From: Mactromeris polynyma
Lineage: Eukaryota > Mollusca > Bivalvia > Venerida > Mactridae
Direction of reading: 5' to 3'
Assembly: GCA_032209605.1 (NCBI GenBank)
Contig: JASFXZ010000001.1
Coordinates: forward strand, 44,396,619-44,460,618
Length of the DNA: 64,000 bases
Positions 13,601-25,600 of this stretch are shown piece by piece. Each line of letters opens with the position of its first letter. Position 1 is the first letter of the stretch. Made by a program: the position numbers and the translations under genes. The notes beneath the pieces were generated by a model. That model did no database searches. It had not been told where the DNA came from and saw only the letters and a program-made list of their open reading frames with translations.

Positions 13601-16600
13601 GTCAGTATTTAAACGTTCGTCGACAGTTTTTAGCACGGAACTAATTCATAGTTTTAGCGTATACAGAAAAAAAACACGATTTAATTATTATTAGTTATTT
13701 AATAAAATTGTCAATAAATAAGTGATTTGACATTGGCCCTGTTATTTGTCCTCGGGACAGTCGTATTGGCCCTCGGCCTCGTGCCTCGGCCTCGTGCCAA
13801 TACGACTGCCCTCGGACAAATAACAGGGCCAATGTCAAATCACTTATTTATTAACATACAATATTATTTTATTGCATAAAACATGTTACAATGTTTATAG
13901 CAAACTTAAGTCAATACTACTTTACAAAATGTAAAAGAAATACATGGATTTTCAAAGAGCATCACAAATTTTACATCATTTTCATACATTGGCTTGATTT
14001 CTACATAAATTGGCAAAGTAAATAAATTTCGCAAGATTACATGTAGTTTTTGGATTTCAGCACATACGATTCATAATTTTTTGTATATTTGGCCAGGTGT
14101 AATAATAACGTTTAAAGTACTGAATTCGAAGATTGCTGTATTTTGGACAAATAAGTATACCTTGATATTCATTTTCTACCATATTTAAGTTACAATTATT
14201 ACAAATTCTTTGATTTTTAGGTTGATTTTGATATCTTCCACAGTAAAACCTCACCTAATGACCACCTCAATAATAACACCACCTCAAAATTGTGACCACA
14301 ATTTTCGAGTCCATTTTGGCTGTTTTTCTCTTTATTCAAACTCAGTATTAAGACCACCTCAAAAATAAGACCAGTTTTCAAGGATGCCAAATGTGGTCTT
14401 ATTATTGAGGTTTTACTGTATATAGAACTGTACATTTCCATTGCTATGTTTCATTGTTTTGTGATAAACGTGTTACTATGTACATCTATTTCTATTTCAG
14501 TTGCAAACATTTCCACCTGGTCAATTCTGTTGGTACAATATGTTGAATGATCATTTCTTTGGTGGAGATAGTGACAGGACCATATTTCAACAATTCATCA
14601 ATGAAAGTTCTGGTTGTAAGGTTGCTATGGTAACTGATCCACCATTTGGTGTGATGGTTGATGCGTTTTGTAAAACAATTGATAAAGTTCAGGACCACTG
14701 GAGAAGTAAGAGAGGTTTTATCACCACTGTGTCATTGTTTATATGATGTTTTACACTGCTTTAAATAAATTATGATCAATTGCTGTGTAATCCATTTACA
14801 TTTAGACCCTTGCTCGAGCAGACACACGTGCAGTAATTTGTACACATATTTTATAACTGTGTAGCCGAGTACTGTAGTATCACTTAAATTTGCGGGGGTG
14901 AAATTTCGCGCAAACAGCAAAAAAGGCAGTTTCTCGCGGGCCTAAATTCGCGCATTTTAAATTTTTGAAGAAAAAAAATCAGACAAAAATGACGGTATCG
15001 CAGCGCGTGTTATTATTTCGTACATCCGTATCATAAGCTGTAAATAGCAATATTCTGCGTATTAACTCGTAAGTTGGGCGTTATCTCTGTAATAGAGTCG
15101 CCAATTAACAATTCTATTGCCAATTGTCATATCTGAATACAATAGAAACGTGTGAAACTTGAATAAACAACATGACTAGCGAGATTCGCGTCATATTTTG
15201 ATCAGTTTCACCAAGCACTTGATTCCCTGGTTATTTCAATTTATGAATTTATGTTCCATTTAAACCACCCTTAAACCACGAATTCAAATGATACTACAGT
15301 AATTACCTGGTTACATTTATCACGCATAATTGTTTACTCAAATGTTTAAAGGATAATGCGCAAATGCAGTTGTGAATCGGATGTGAAATGTCCAATGGGA
15401 TTAAGTGTATGCCATCTTTAATGGGATTATTTAACTTGTCAGGACTGGTTTAATGCAGTTGCTGGTCGTGTTATAGAAAAGTCGTTCAATAGATGCTATT
15501 CATACAGTAAAAATGCTCCGGCAGGAATTTATATGGTTGTTGAATAAAAAAGTCACTTAATACAGGTGGTCCCTTGTGCAATGTCTACTGTATCTTGTTC
15601 TATGCCTGTCTGTTTATCTGAACTACTTTTCCCAAATGTGGTGGAAAGTGACAGTATAAAGCCTTGTTGAATATTTTTTCCTATTTATCTGGTTCACAGT
15701 GATTTTATACCTGAGTCATGGCCATCCACATTAACTTACAGCAATGTCTGGTTCACTGTGATTTTATACCTGAGTCATGGCCATCCACTTTAACTTACAC
15801 CAATGTCTGGTTCACTGTGATTTTATACACGAGTCATGGCCATCCACTTTAACTTACACCAATGTCTGGTTCACTGTGATTTTATACACGAGTCTTGGCC
15901 ATCCACTTTAACTTACAGCAATGTCTGGTTCACTGTGATTTTATAGCTGAGTCTTGGCCATCCACTTTAACTTACAGCAATGTCTGGTTCACTGTGATGT
16001 TATACCTGAGTCTTGGCCATCCACTTTAACTTACACCAATGTCTGGTTCACTGTGATTTTATACCTGAGTCATGGCCATCCACTTTAACTTACACCAATG
16101 TCTGGTTCACTGTGATTTTATACCTGAGTCATGGCCATCCACTTTAACTTACAGCAATGTCTGGTTCACTGTGATTTTATACCTGAGTCTTGGCCATCCA
16201 CTTTAACTTACAGCAATGTCTGGTTCACTGTGATTTTATAGCTGAGTCTTGGCCATCCACTTTAACTTACAGCAATGTCTGGTTCACTGTGATTTTATAG
16301 CTGAGTCTTGGCCATCCACTTTAACTTACAGCAATGTCTGGTTCACTGTGATTTTATACATGTGATCTGATCAATTACTTCACCTGATCCAGATTATATA
16401 CAAGGTGGTACAATTTTGTGTGTGATTAATAAATTTAACATGATGCTTTTTGTTGTCTAGGAACAGAAAACTCTGATGAAATGCCTGTATTTTGGTTTTT
16501 TCCATACTTCATGGAAGGACGTATTAACGTGGCATGTCCAAATTATCATATGCTTGATTTTAAGGTTAGTAACATTTGAGCATAATTTAACAGCATTGTA

Positions 16601-19600
16601 TGACTTTTCTGAACATATTGTCTGATAATATTGTTATCATGCTAAGTACAGACCTCATTAAAATTGTGTTTCATCTTATTTTCTACCCTCATTTCTGGGA
16701 GGAGCCAAATAAAGTAAAACATGCCTGTAACATACTCACACTGGTGGCAACATGCAATGTAAGATATTGCAGGTTATGAAGATGTGGTAGGAGCATGACT
16801 TGGTGTATGTATGGAGTTGTGGTAGGAGTGTGACTTGGTGTATGTATGGAGATGTGGTAGGAGTGTGACTTGGTGTATGTATGGAGATGTGGTAGGAGTG
16901 TGACTTGGTGTATGTATGGAGTTGTGGTAGGAGTGTGACTTGGTGTATGTATGGAGTTGTGGTAGGAGTGTGACTTGGTGTATGTATGGAGATGTGGTAG
17001 GAGTGTGACTTGGTGTATGTATGGAGTTGTGGTAGGAGTGTGACTTGGTGTATGTATGGAGATGTGGTAGGAGTGTGACTTGGTGTATGTATGGAGATGT
17101 GGTAGGAGTGTGACTTGGTGTATGTATGGAGTTGTGGTAGGAGTGTGACTTGGTGTATGTATGGAGTTGTGGTAGGAGTGTGACTTGGTGTATGTATGGA
17201 GATGTGGTAGGAGTGTGACTTGGTGTATGTATGGAGTTGTGGTAGGAGTGTGACTTGGTGTATGTATGGAGTTGTGGTAGGAGTGTGACTTGGTGTATGT
17301 ATGGAGATGTGGTAGGAGTGTGACTTGGTGTATGTATGGAGTTGTGGTAGGAGTGTGACTTGGTGTATGTATGGAGTTGTGGTAGGAGTGTGACTTGGTG
17401 TATGTATGGAGATGTGGTAGGAGTGTGACTTGGTGTATGTATGGAGATGTGGTAGGAGCGTGACTTGGTGTATGTATGGAGATGTGGTAGGAGTGTGACT
17501 TGGTGTATGTATGGAGATGTGGTAGGAGTGTGACTTGGTGTATGTATGGAGTTGTGGTAGGAGTGTGACTTGGTGTATGTATGGAGTTGTGGTAGGAGTG
17601 TGACTTGGTGTATGTATGGAGATGTGGTAGGAGTGTGACTTGGTGTATGTATGGAGTTGTGGTAGGAGTGTGACTTGGTGTATGTATGGAGTTGTGGTAG
17701 GAGTGTGACTTGGTGTATGTATGGAGATGTGGTAGGAGCGTGTCTTGGTGTATGTATGGAGATGTGGTAGGAGTGTGACTTGGTGTTTGTATGGAGTTGT
17801 GGTAGGAGTGTGACTTGGTGTATGTATGGAGTTGTGGTAGGAGTGTGACTTGGTTTATGTATGGAGATGTGGTAGGAGCCTGACTTGGTGTATGTATGGA
17901 GATGTGGTAGGAGTGTGACTTGGTGTATGTATGGAGATGTGGTAGGAGCGTGACTTGGTGTATGTATGGAGTTGTGGTAGGAGTGTGACTTGGTGTATGT
18001 ATGGAGATGTGGTAGGAGTGTGACTTGGTGTATGTATGGAGATGTGGTAGGAGTGTGACTTGGTGTATGTATGGAGATGTGGTAGGAGTGTGACTTGGTG
18101 TATGTATGGAGATGTGGTAGGAGCGTGACTTGGTGTATGTATGGAGATGTGGTAGGAGCGTGACTTGGTGTATGTATGGAGATGTGGTAGGAGCGTGACT
18201 TGGTGTATGTATGGAGTTGTGGTATGAGTGTGACTTGGTGTATGTATGGAGATGTGGTAGGAGTGTGACTTGGTGTATGTATGGAGATGTGGTAGGAGCG
18301 TGACTTGGTGTATGTATGGAGATGTGGTAGGAGCGTGACTTGGTGTATGTATGGAGTTGTGGTAGGAGCGTGACTTGGTGTATGTATGGAGATGTGGTAG
18401 GAGCCTGACTTGGTGTATGTATGGAGATGTGGTAGGAGCGTGACTTGGTGTATGTATGGAGTTGTTGTAGGAGTGTGACTTGGTGTATGTATGGAGATGT
18501 GGTAGGAGTGTGACTTGGTGTATGTATGGAGATGTGGTAGGAGTGTGACTTGGTGTATGTATGAAGTTGTGGTAGGAGTGTGACTTGGTGTATGTATGGA
18601 GATGTGGTAGGAGTGTGACTTGGTGTATGTATGGAGATGTGGTAGGAGTGTGACTTGGTGTATGTATGGAGTTGTGGTAGGAGTGTGACTTGGTGTATGT
18701 ATGGAGATGTGGTAGGAGTGTGACTTGGTGTATGTATGGAGATGTGGTAGGAGCGTGACTTGGTGTATGTATGGAGTTGTGGTAGGAGCGTGACTTGGTG
18801 TATGTATGGAGTTGCGGTAGGAGCGTGACTTGGTGTATGTATGGAGATGTGGTAGGAGGGTGACTTGGTGTATGTATGGAGATGTGGTAGGAGTGTGACT
18901 TGGTGTATGTATGGAGATGTGGTAGGAGTGTGACTTGGTGTATGTATGGAGATGTGGTAGGAGCGTGACTTGGTGTATGTATGGAGATGTGGTAGGAGCG
19001 TGACTTGGTGTATGTATGGAGATGTGGTAGGAGCGTGACTTGGTGTATGTATGGAGTTGTGGTAGGAGTGTGACTTGGTGTATGTATGGAGATGTGGTAG
19101 GAGCGTGACTTGGTGTATGTATGGAGATGTGGTAGGAGCGTGACTTGGTGTATGTATGGAGATGTGGTAGGAGTGTGACTTGGTTTATGTATGGAGATGT
19201 GGTAGGAGTGTGACTTGGTGTATGTATGGAGTTGTGGTAGGAGCGTGACTTGGTGTATGTATGGAGTTGCGGTAGGAGCGTGACTTGGTGTATGTATGGA
19301 GATGTGGTAGGAGGGTGACTTGGTGTATGTATGGAGATGTGGTAGGAGTGTGACTTGGTGTATGTATGGAGATGTGGTAGGAGTGTGACTTGGTGTATGT
19401 ATGGAGATGTGGTAGGAGTGTGACTTGGTGTATGTATGGAGTTGTGGTAGGAGTGTGACTTGGTGTTTGTATGGAGATGTGGTAGGAGCGTGACTTGGTG
19501 TATGTATGGAGATGTGGTAGGAGTGTGACTTGGTGTATGTATGGAGATGTGGTAGGAGTGTGACTTGGTGTATGTATGGAGATGTGGTAGGAGCGTGACT

Positions 19601-22600
19601 TGGTGTATGTATGGAGATGTGGTAGGAGTGTGACTTGGTTTATGTATGGAGATGTGGTAGGAGTGTGACTTGGTGTATGTATGGAGATGTGGTAGGAGCT
19701 TGACTTGGTGTATGTATGGAGATGTGGTAGGAGCGTGACTTGGTGTATGTATGGAGATGTGGTAGGAGTGTGACTTGGTGTATGTATGGAGATGTGGTAG
19801 GAGCCTGACTTGGTGTATGTATGGAGATGTGGTAGGAGTGTGACTTGGTGTATGTATGAAGATGTGGTAGGGGTGTGACTTGGTGTATGTATGGAGTTGT
19901 GGTAGGAGTGTGACTTGGTGTATGTATGGAGATGTGGTAGGAGTGTGACTTGGTGTATGTATGGAGATGTGGTAGGAGCGTGACTTGGTGTATGTATGGA
20001 GATGTGGTAGGAGTGTGACTTGGTGTATGTATGGAGTTGTGGTAGGAGTGTGACTTGGTGTATGTATGGAGATGTGGTAGGAGTGTGACTTGGTGTATGT
20101 ATGGAGATGTGGTAGGAGTGTGACTTGGTGTATGTATGGAGATGTGGTAGGAACGTGACTTGGTGTATGTATGGAGATGTGGTAGGAGTGTGACTTGGTG
20201 TATGTATGGAGATGTGGTAGGAGTGTGACTTGGTGTATGTATGGAGATGTGGTAGGAGCGTGAATTGGTGTATGTATGGAGTTGTGGTAGGAACGTGACT
20301 TGGTGTATGTATGGAGATGTGGTAGGAACGTGACTTGGTGTATGTATGGAGATGTGGTAGGAGTGTGACTTGGTGTATGTATGGAGTTGTTGTAGGAGTG
20401 TGACTTGGTGTATGTATGGAGATGTGGTAGGAGCGTGTCTTGTCGTATGTATTGATAAAGAGTTCAGAAGGAGTTACAATAGGTAGGTCAATACCTTGAT
20501 TAGAGGACTTTGTTATGTTTTTTTGCTTGTGTAAGCTACAACATGTATGTAAGAAAGGCAAAGTATAGCATATCTGTATTATGTGTCTGTGAAATGCATT
20601 TTAAAATAGTTTTAAAGTGCATCTTAGTAGCTATCAGTAAAACTGTCAATTGTGCTCTTTCAAATACCAGGAATTCGTCTGCATACACTATTTAGAAAAA
20701 AAGAATGGCGTAGCAATTAATTTATTGTGCAATGATTTTACAGGTTGACTACGATAATCATGCCCTGTTCTGTGGGGACAAAGGGAAGAAAAAAGGCTCT
20801 CCAGTCCGTATATTCACTAATATATTACCCAAACTTATATGCCTACCTGAAGAAGATGGATATTGGTTGGTATAATTGTTTGTCTCCTTTCATGTTCATA
20901 CATGTAATTATCCTTTCTATTAATGTTAATCCTGTCTGTACTAGTATTGTTGGTAATATAAATCCTGTGTGTACTAGTATTGTTGGTAATATAAATCCTG
21001 TGTGTACTGGTATTGTTGGTAATATAAATCCTGTGTGTACTGGTATTATTGGTAATATAAATCCTGTGTGTACTAGTATTATTGGTAATATAAATCCTGT
21101 TTGTACTAGTATTGTTGGTAATATAAATCCTGTGTGTACTGGTATTGTTGGTAATATAAATCCTGTGTGTACTAGTATTATTGGTAATATAAATCCTGTC
21201 TGTACTAGTATTGTTGGTAATATTAATCCTGTCTGTACTGGTGATGTTGGTAATGTTAATCCTGTCTGTACTGGTATTGTTGGTAATATTAATCCTGTCT
21301 GTACTGGTATTGTTGGTAATGTAAATCCTGTCTGTACTGGTATTGTTGGTAATATTAATCCTGTCTGTACTGGTGATGTTGGTAATGTTAATCCTATCTG
21401 TACTGGTATTGTTGGTAATATTAATCCTGTCTGTACTGGTATTGTTGGTAATATTAATCATGTCTGTACTGGTGATGTTGGTAATATTAATCATGTCTGT
21501 ACTGGTATTGTTGGTAATATTAATCCTGTCTGTACTGGTATTGTTGGTAATATTAATCATGTCTGTACTGGTATTGTTGGTAATATTAATCCTGTCTGTA
21601 CTGGTATTGTTGGTAATATTAATCATGTCTGTACTGGTGATGTTGGTAATATTAATCCTATCTGTACTGGTATTGTTGGTAATATAAATCCTATCTGTAC
21701 TGGTATTGTTGGTAATATTAATCATGTCTGTACTGGTGATGTTGGTAATATTAATCCTTTCTGTACTGGTGATGTTGGAAATGTTAATCCTGTCTGTACT
21801 GGTATTGTTGGTAATATTAATTCTGTCTGTACTGGTAGTGTTGGTAATGTTAATCCTATATGTACTGGTATTGTTGGTAATGTTAATCCTGTCTGTACTC
21901 AGTCATGGCGAATACCCATCGGTCAGTCGGACCTGACCGATAAAAAACGACCAGGTCCGATACAGAATGCCTGTGCGTCGGTCTGTATGTCTGATACGGA
22001 ACGGTACGGGTTTTACAACATCCATTGCTGTTTACACAATGCTGTCTTCTTACGCGCACCAATTGTCTGTACATTCGCTTGTCTTTCGGACATTTGAACT
22101 TTGATTGTGTTGTCAAAAAGGCATTTTAGGAGTGAATGTGAAAGTAAATAATAATTTTTAACTGTTATTTAACGAAATAAGCCAATTATTTGCACATTTG
22201 TGTTTGATTTGTTTACTTTCACTTTGAAATGAGCAGTAATTTTCGGCCCGTAATTTTTAACATGTTTTCGGACCGACAAGTTTGCATGCGGTCCGACATG
22301 TTTTCCAAGGTTGTCAGACCAAATGACCGACAAGTCTTGGAAGTCATTCGCCATGACTGCTGTACTGGTATTGTTGGTAATGTTAATCCTGTCTGTACTG
22401 GTGATGTTGGTAATGTTAATCCTGTCTGTACTGGTATTGTTGGTGATATTAATCCTGTCTGTAATGGTATTGTGGTAATATTAATCCTTTCTGTACTGGT
22501 GATGTTGGTAATGTTAATCCTGTCTGTAATGGTATTGTGGTAATGTTAATCCTGTCTGTAATGGTATTGTGGTAATATTAATCCTGTCTTTAATGGTATT

Positions 22601-25600
22601 GTGGTAATGTTAATCCTGTCTGTAATGGTATTGTGGTAATATTAATCCTGTCTGTAATGGTATTGTGGTAATGTTAATCCTGTCTGTAATGGTATTGTGG
22701 TAATATTAATCCTGTCTGTAATGGTATTGTGGTAATATTAATCCTGTCTGTAATGGTATTGTGGTAATGTTAATCCTGTCTGTAATGGTATTGTGGTAAT
22801 ATTAATCCTGTCTGTAATGGTATTGTGGTAATATTAATCCTTTCTGTACTGGTATTGTTGGTAATGTTAATCCTGTCTGTAATGGTATTGTGGTAATATT
22901 AATCCTTTCTGTACTGGTATTGTTGGTAATGTTAATCCTGTCTGTAATGGTATTGTGGTAATATTAATCCTTTCTGTACTGGTGATGTTGGTAATGTTAA
23001 TCCTGTCTGTACTGGTATTGTTGGTAATATTAATCCTGTCTGTAATGGTATTGTGGTAATATTAATCCTTTCTGTACTGGTATTGTTGGTAATGTTAATC
23101 CTGTCTGTAATGGTATTGTGGTAATATTAATCCTTTCTGTACTGGTGATGTTGGTAATGTTTATCCTGTCTGTAATGGTATTGTGGTAATATTAATCCTT
23201 TCTGTACTGGTGATGTTGGTAATGTTAATCCTGTCTGTAATGGTATTGTGGTAATATTAATCCTTTCTGTACTGGTGATGTTGGTAATGTTTATCCTGTC
23301 TGTACTGGTGATGTTGGTAATGTTAATCCTGTCTGTACTGGTGATGTTGGTAATGTTAATCCTATCTGAACTAGTATTGTTGGTAATGTTAATCCTATCG
23401 GAACTAGTATTGTTGGTAATGTTAATCCTATCTGAACTAGTATTGTTGGTAATGTTAATCCTGTCTGTACTGGTGATGTTGGTAATGTTAATCCTGTCTG
23501 TACTGGTGATGTTGGTAATGTTAATCCTATCTGAACTAGTATTGTTGGTAATGTTAATCCTGTCTGTACTGGTGATGTTGGTAATGTTCATCCTATCTAA
23601 ACTAGTATTGTTGGTAATGTTCATCCTATCTAAACTAGTATTGTTGGTAATGTTAATTATCTAGTGCAAAATCAAAATGTATAAAATGTGCAAAGGTGTC
23701 TTCTTTAATTGTGCTTATGATGTGAATCGTTTCAGGTATTGTGAAGTGTGTGGCCGATATTCTTCAATAGAAAACTTACATTGTAATAAATGTAAATGTT
23801 GCCCAACAAAGGTGAGCTACTATATTGACAAGATGTCTATAGTAAGTGACATATCTCAAGCTGTGCGCTTGATTGTGTCCTTGTCTGTGCCCTAGTCTGT
23901 GACCTTGTCTGTGCCTTCATCTGTGTCATTGTCTGTAACCTTGTTTGTTACCATGTCTGTACCATTGTCTGTAACCTTGTTTGTTACCTTGTCTGTGTCC
24001 TTGTTTGTTACATTGTATGTGTCATTGTCTGTAACCTGGTTTGTTACATTGACTGTACCCTTGTCTGTAACCTTGTTTGTTACCTTGTCCGTGTCCTTGT
24101 TTGTTACCTTGTCCGTGTCCTTGTTTGTTACCTTGTTTGTTACCTTGTCTGTACCCTTGTCTGTGTCATTGTTTGTAACCTTGTCTGTGTCATTGTCTGT
24201 AACCTTGTTTGTTACCTTGTCTGTACCCTTGTTTGTTACCTTGTTTGTTACCTTGTCTGTGTCATTGTCTGTAACCTTGTTTGTTACCTTGATTGTGTCC
24301 TTGTCTGTACCCTTGTCTGTAATCTTGTTTGTTACCTTGTCTGTACCCTTGTCTGTAACCTCGTTTGTTACATTGTCTGTGTCCTTGTTTGTTACCTTGT
24401 CTGTGTCCTTGTATGTGCCCTTGTCTGTGTCATTGTCTGTGACATTGTCTGTGTCTGTGACCTTGTCTGTGTCCTTGACATTTGAGGTACATACCTGACT
24501 CATATGTGAGCAAATCAATGTCATTATTTGAGGTAGGTTTCTGTTGGAATCCCAGAAGTCGTGAGAGTTTTTGGCAATGTATGCTCCATTGTTCATTGTC
24601 ACCTTAGTCTCTGCAGTGTTTGTGGGCATAGTATCATGACCAATTCAATAACCAGACAGATTAGTTCACATGACTCTTTTCAGAATTTCCCTGAATTAAC
24701 AATTTCCCTTCTGTATCTCAGATCATCCAATGTTCCCAAACTTTGTTAAAATTGTCATTATTTCTTTGCTAAGATTCATAATTACTAGAATCCATTGACC
24801 CTCTGGAGTTGACCATTTTACCAAAATAACTTTCATTGAACCTTTCACCAAACTGTGTCACAATGTTTTCATTGAACCTTCACCAAACTGTGTCACAATG
24901 TTTATGGGTATGATTTTATTATTGTTGAACGCGATGGACATGTTAGGTTGTAGATGATGGACAGGTAGTATAATCCGTTTTCCTGGATTTGTTCCTGTAC
25001 TAACCTGTGCCTGCTCTCACAACTTACCCATTTGATGATACGGTGAATAACAAGCAGTTTTATAGTTACCATCTAAATATCTTTTTCAAGAATGTTCTTC
25101 TTGCTCAGGTTTGGAACTAGTGACCTGTGTGTTGGCGGTCTTACACTGACCCATAATTGACTTTATTTCAGGATGGTTGTACGTATGTACACTGTGATGA
25201 TTGTGGAAGGTGTGTTAAACCCTCGAGAACACATTGTAATAAATGTAATATCTGTGTTGTACCTGGACATGCCTGTGGACAGTCCGTTCAACAAGGTATA
25301 TATGAAGGAGCTGTCTTACTATTTCACTGAATACTTTACGTAATTTGTCCAAGTCTTTCCATACAGTCATTAGGTTCAAAATATTCATTCTTGCAAAATG
25401 CTTTTGAACATAAGCAGGAAACAGTCAACCACAGGGGTCAGGGAACAGTCAACCACAGGGGTCAGGGAACAGTCAACCACAGGGGTCAGGGAACAGTCAA
25501 CCACAGGGGTCAGGGAACAGTCAACCACAGGGGTCAGGGAACAGTCAACCACGGGTCAGGGAACAGTCAACCACTGGGGTAAGGGAACAGTCAACCACAG

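Noticed and set aside
15690..16359. 59-bp array as another exon-acceptor array
   Set aside because: Units contain CTTACAG, but the following bases (caatgtctgg) do not match exon 7 (gaacagaaaa).
19185..20561. 458-codon minus-strand open frame
   Set aside because: It lies almost wholly in the 35-bp array; the peptide is just the cycling translation of the unit and has no domain.
20745..22097. 450-codon plus-strand frame (and the 296-codon minus-strand frame)
   Set aside because: Only its first bases overlap ZCCHC4 exon 8, in another frame; the rest is the 33-bp array and a MITE.
23892..24629. 245-codon Thr/Asp/Lys-rich minus-strand frame
   Set aside because: Translation of the 12-bp array in ZCCHC4 intron 9.
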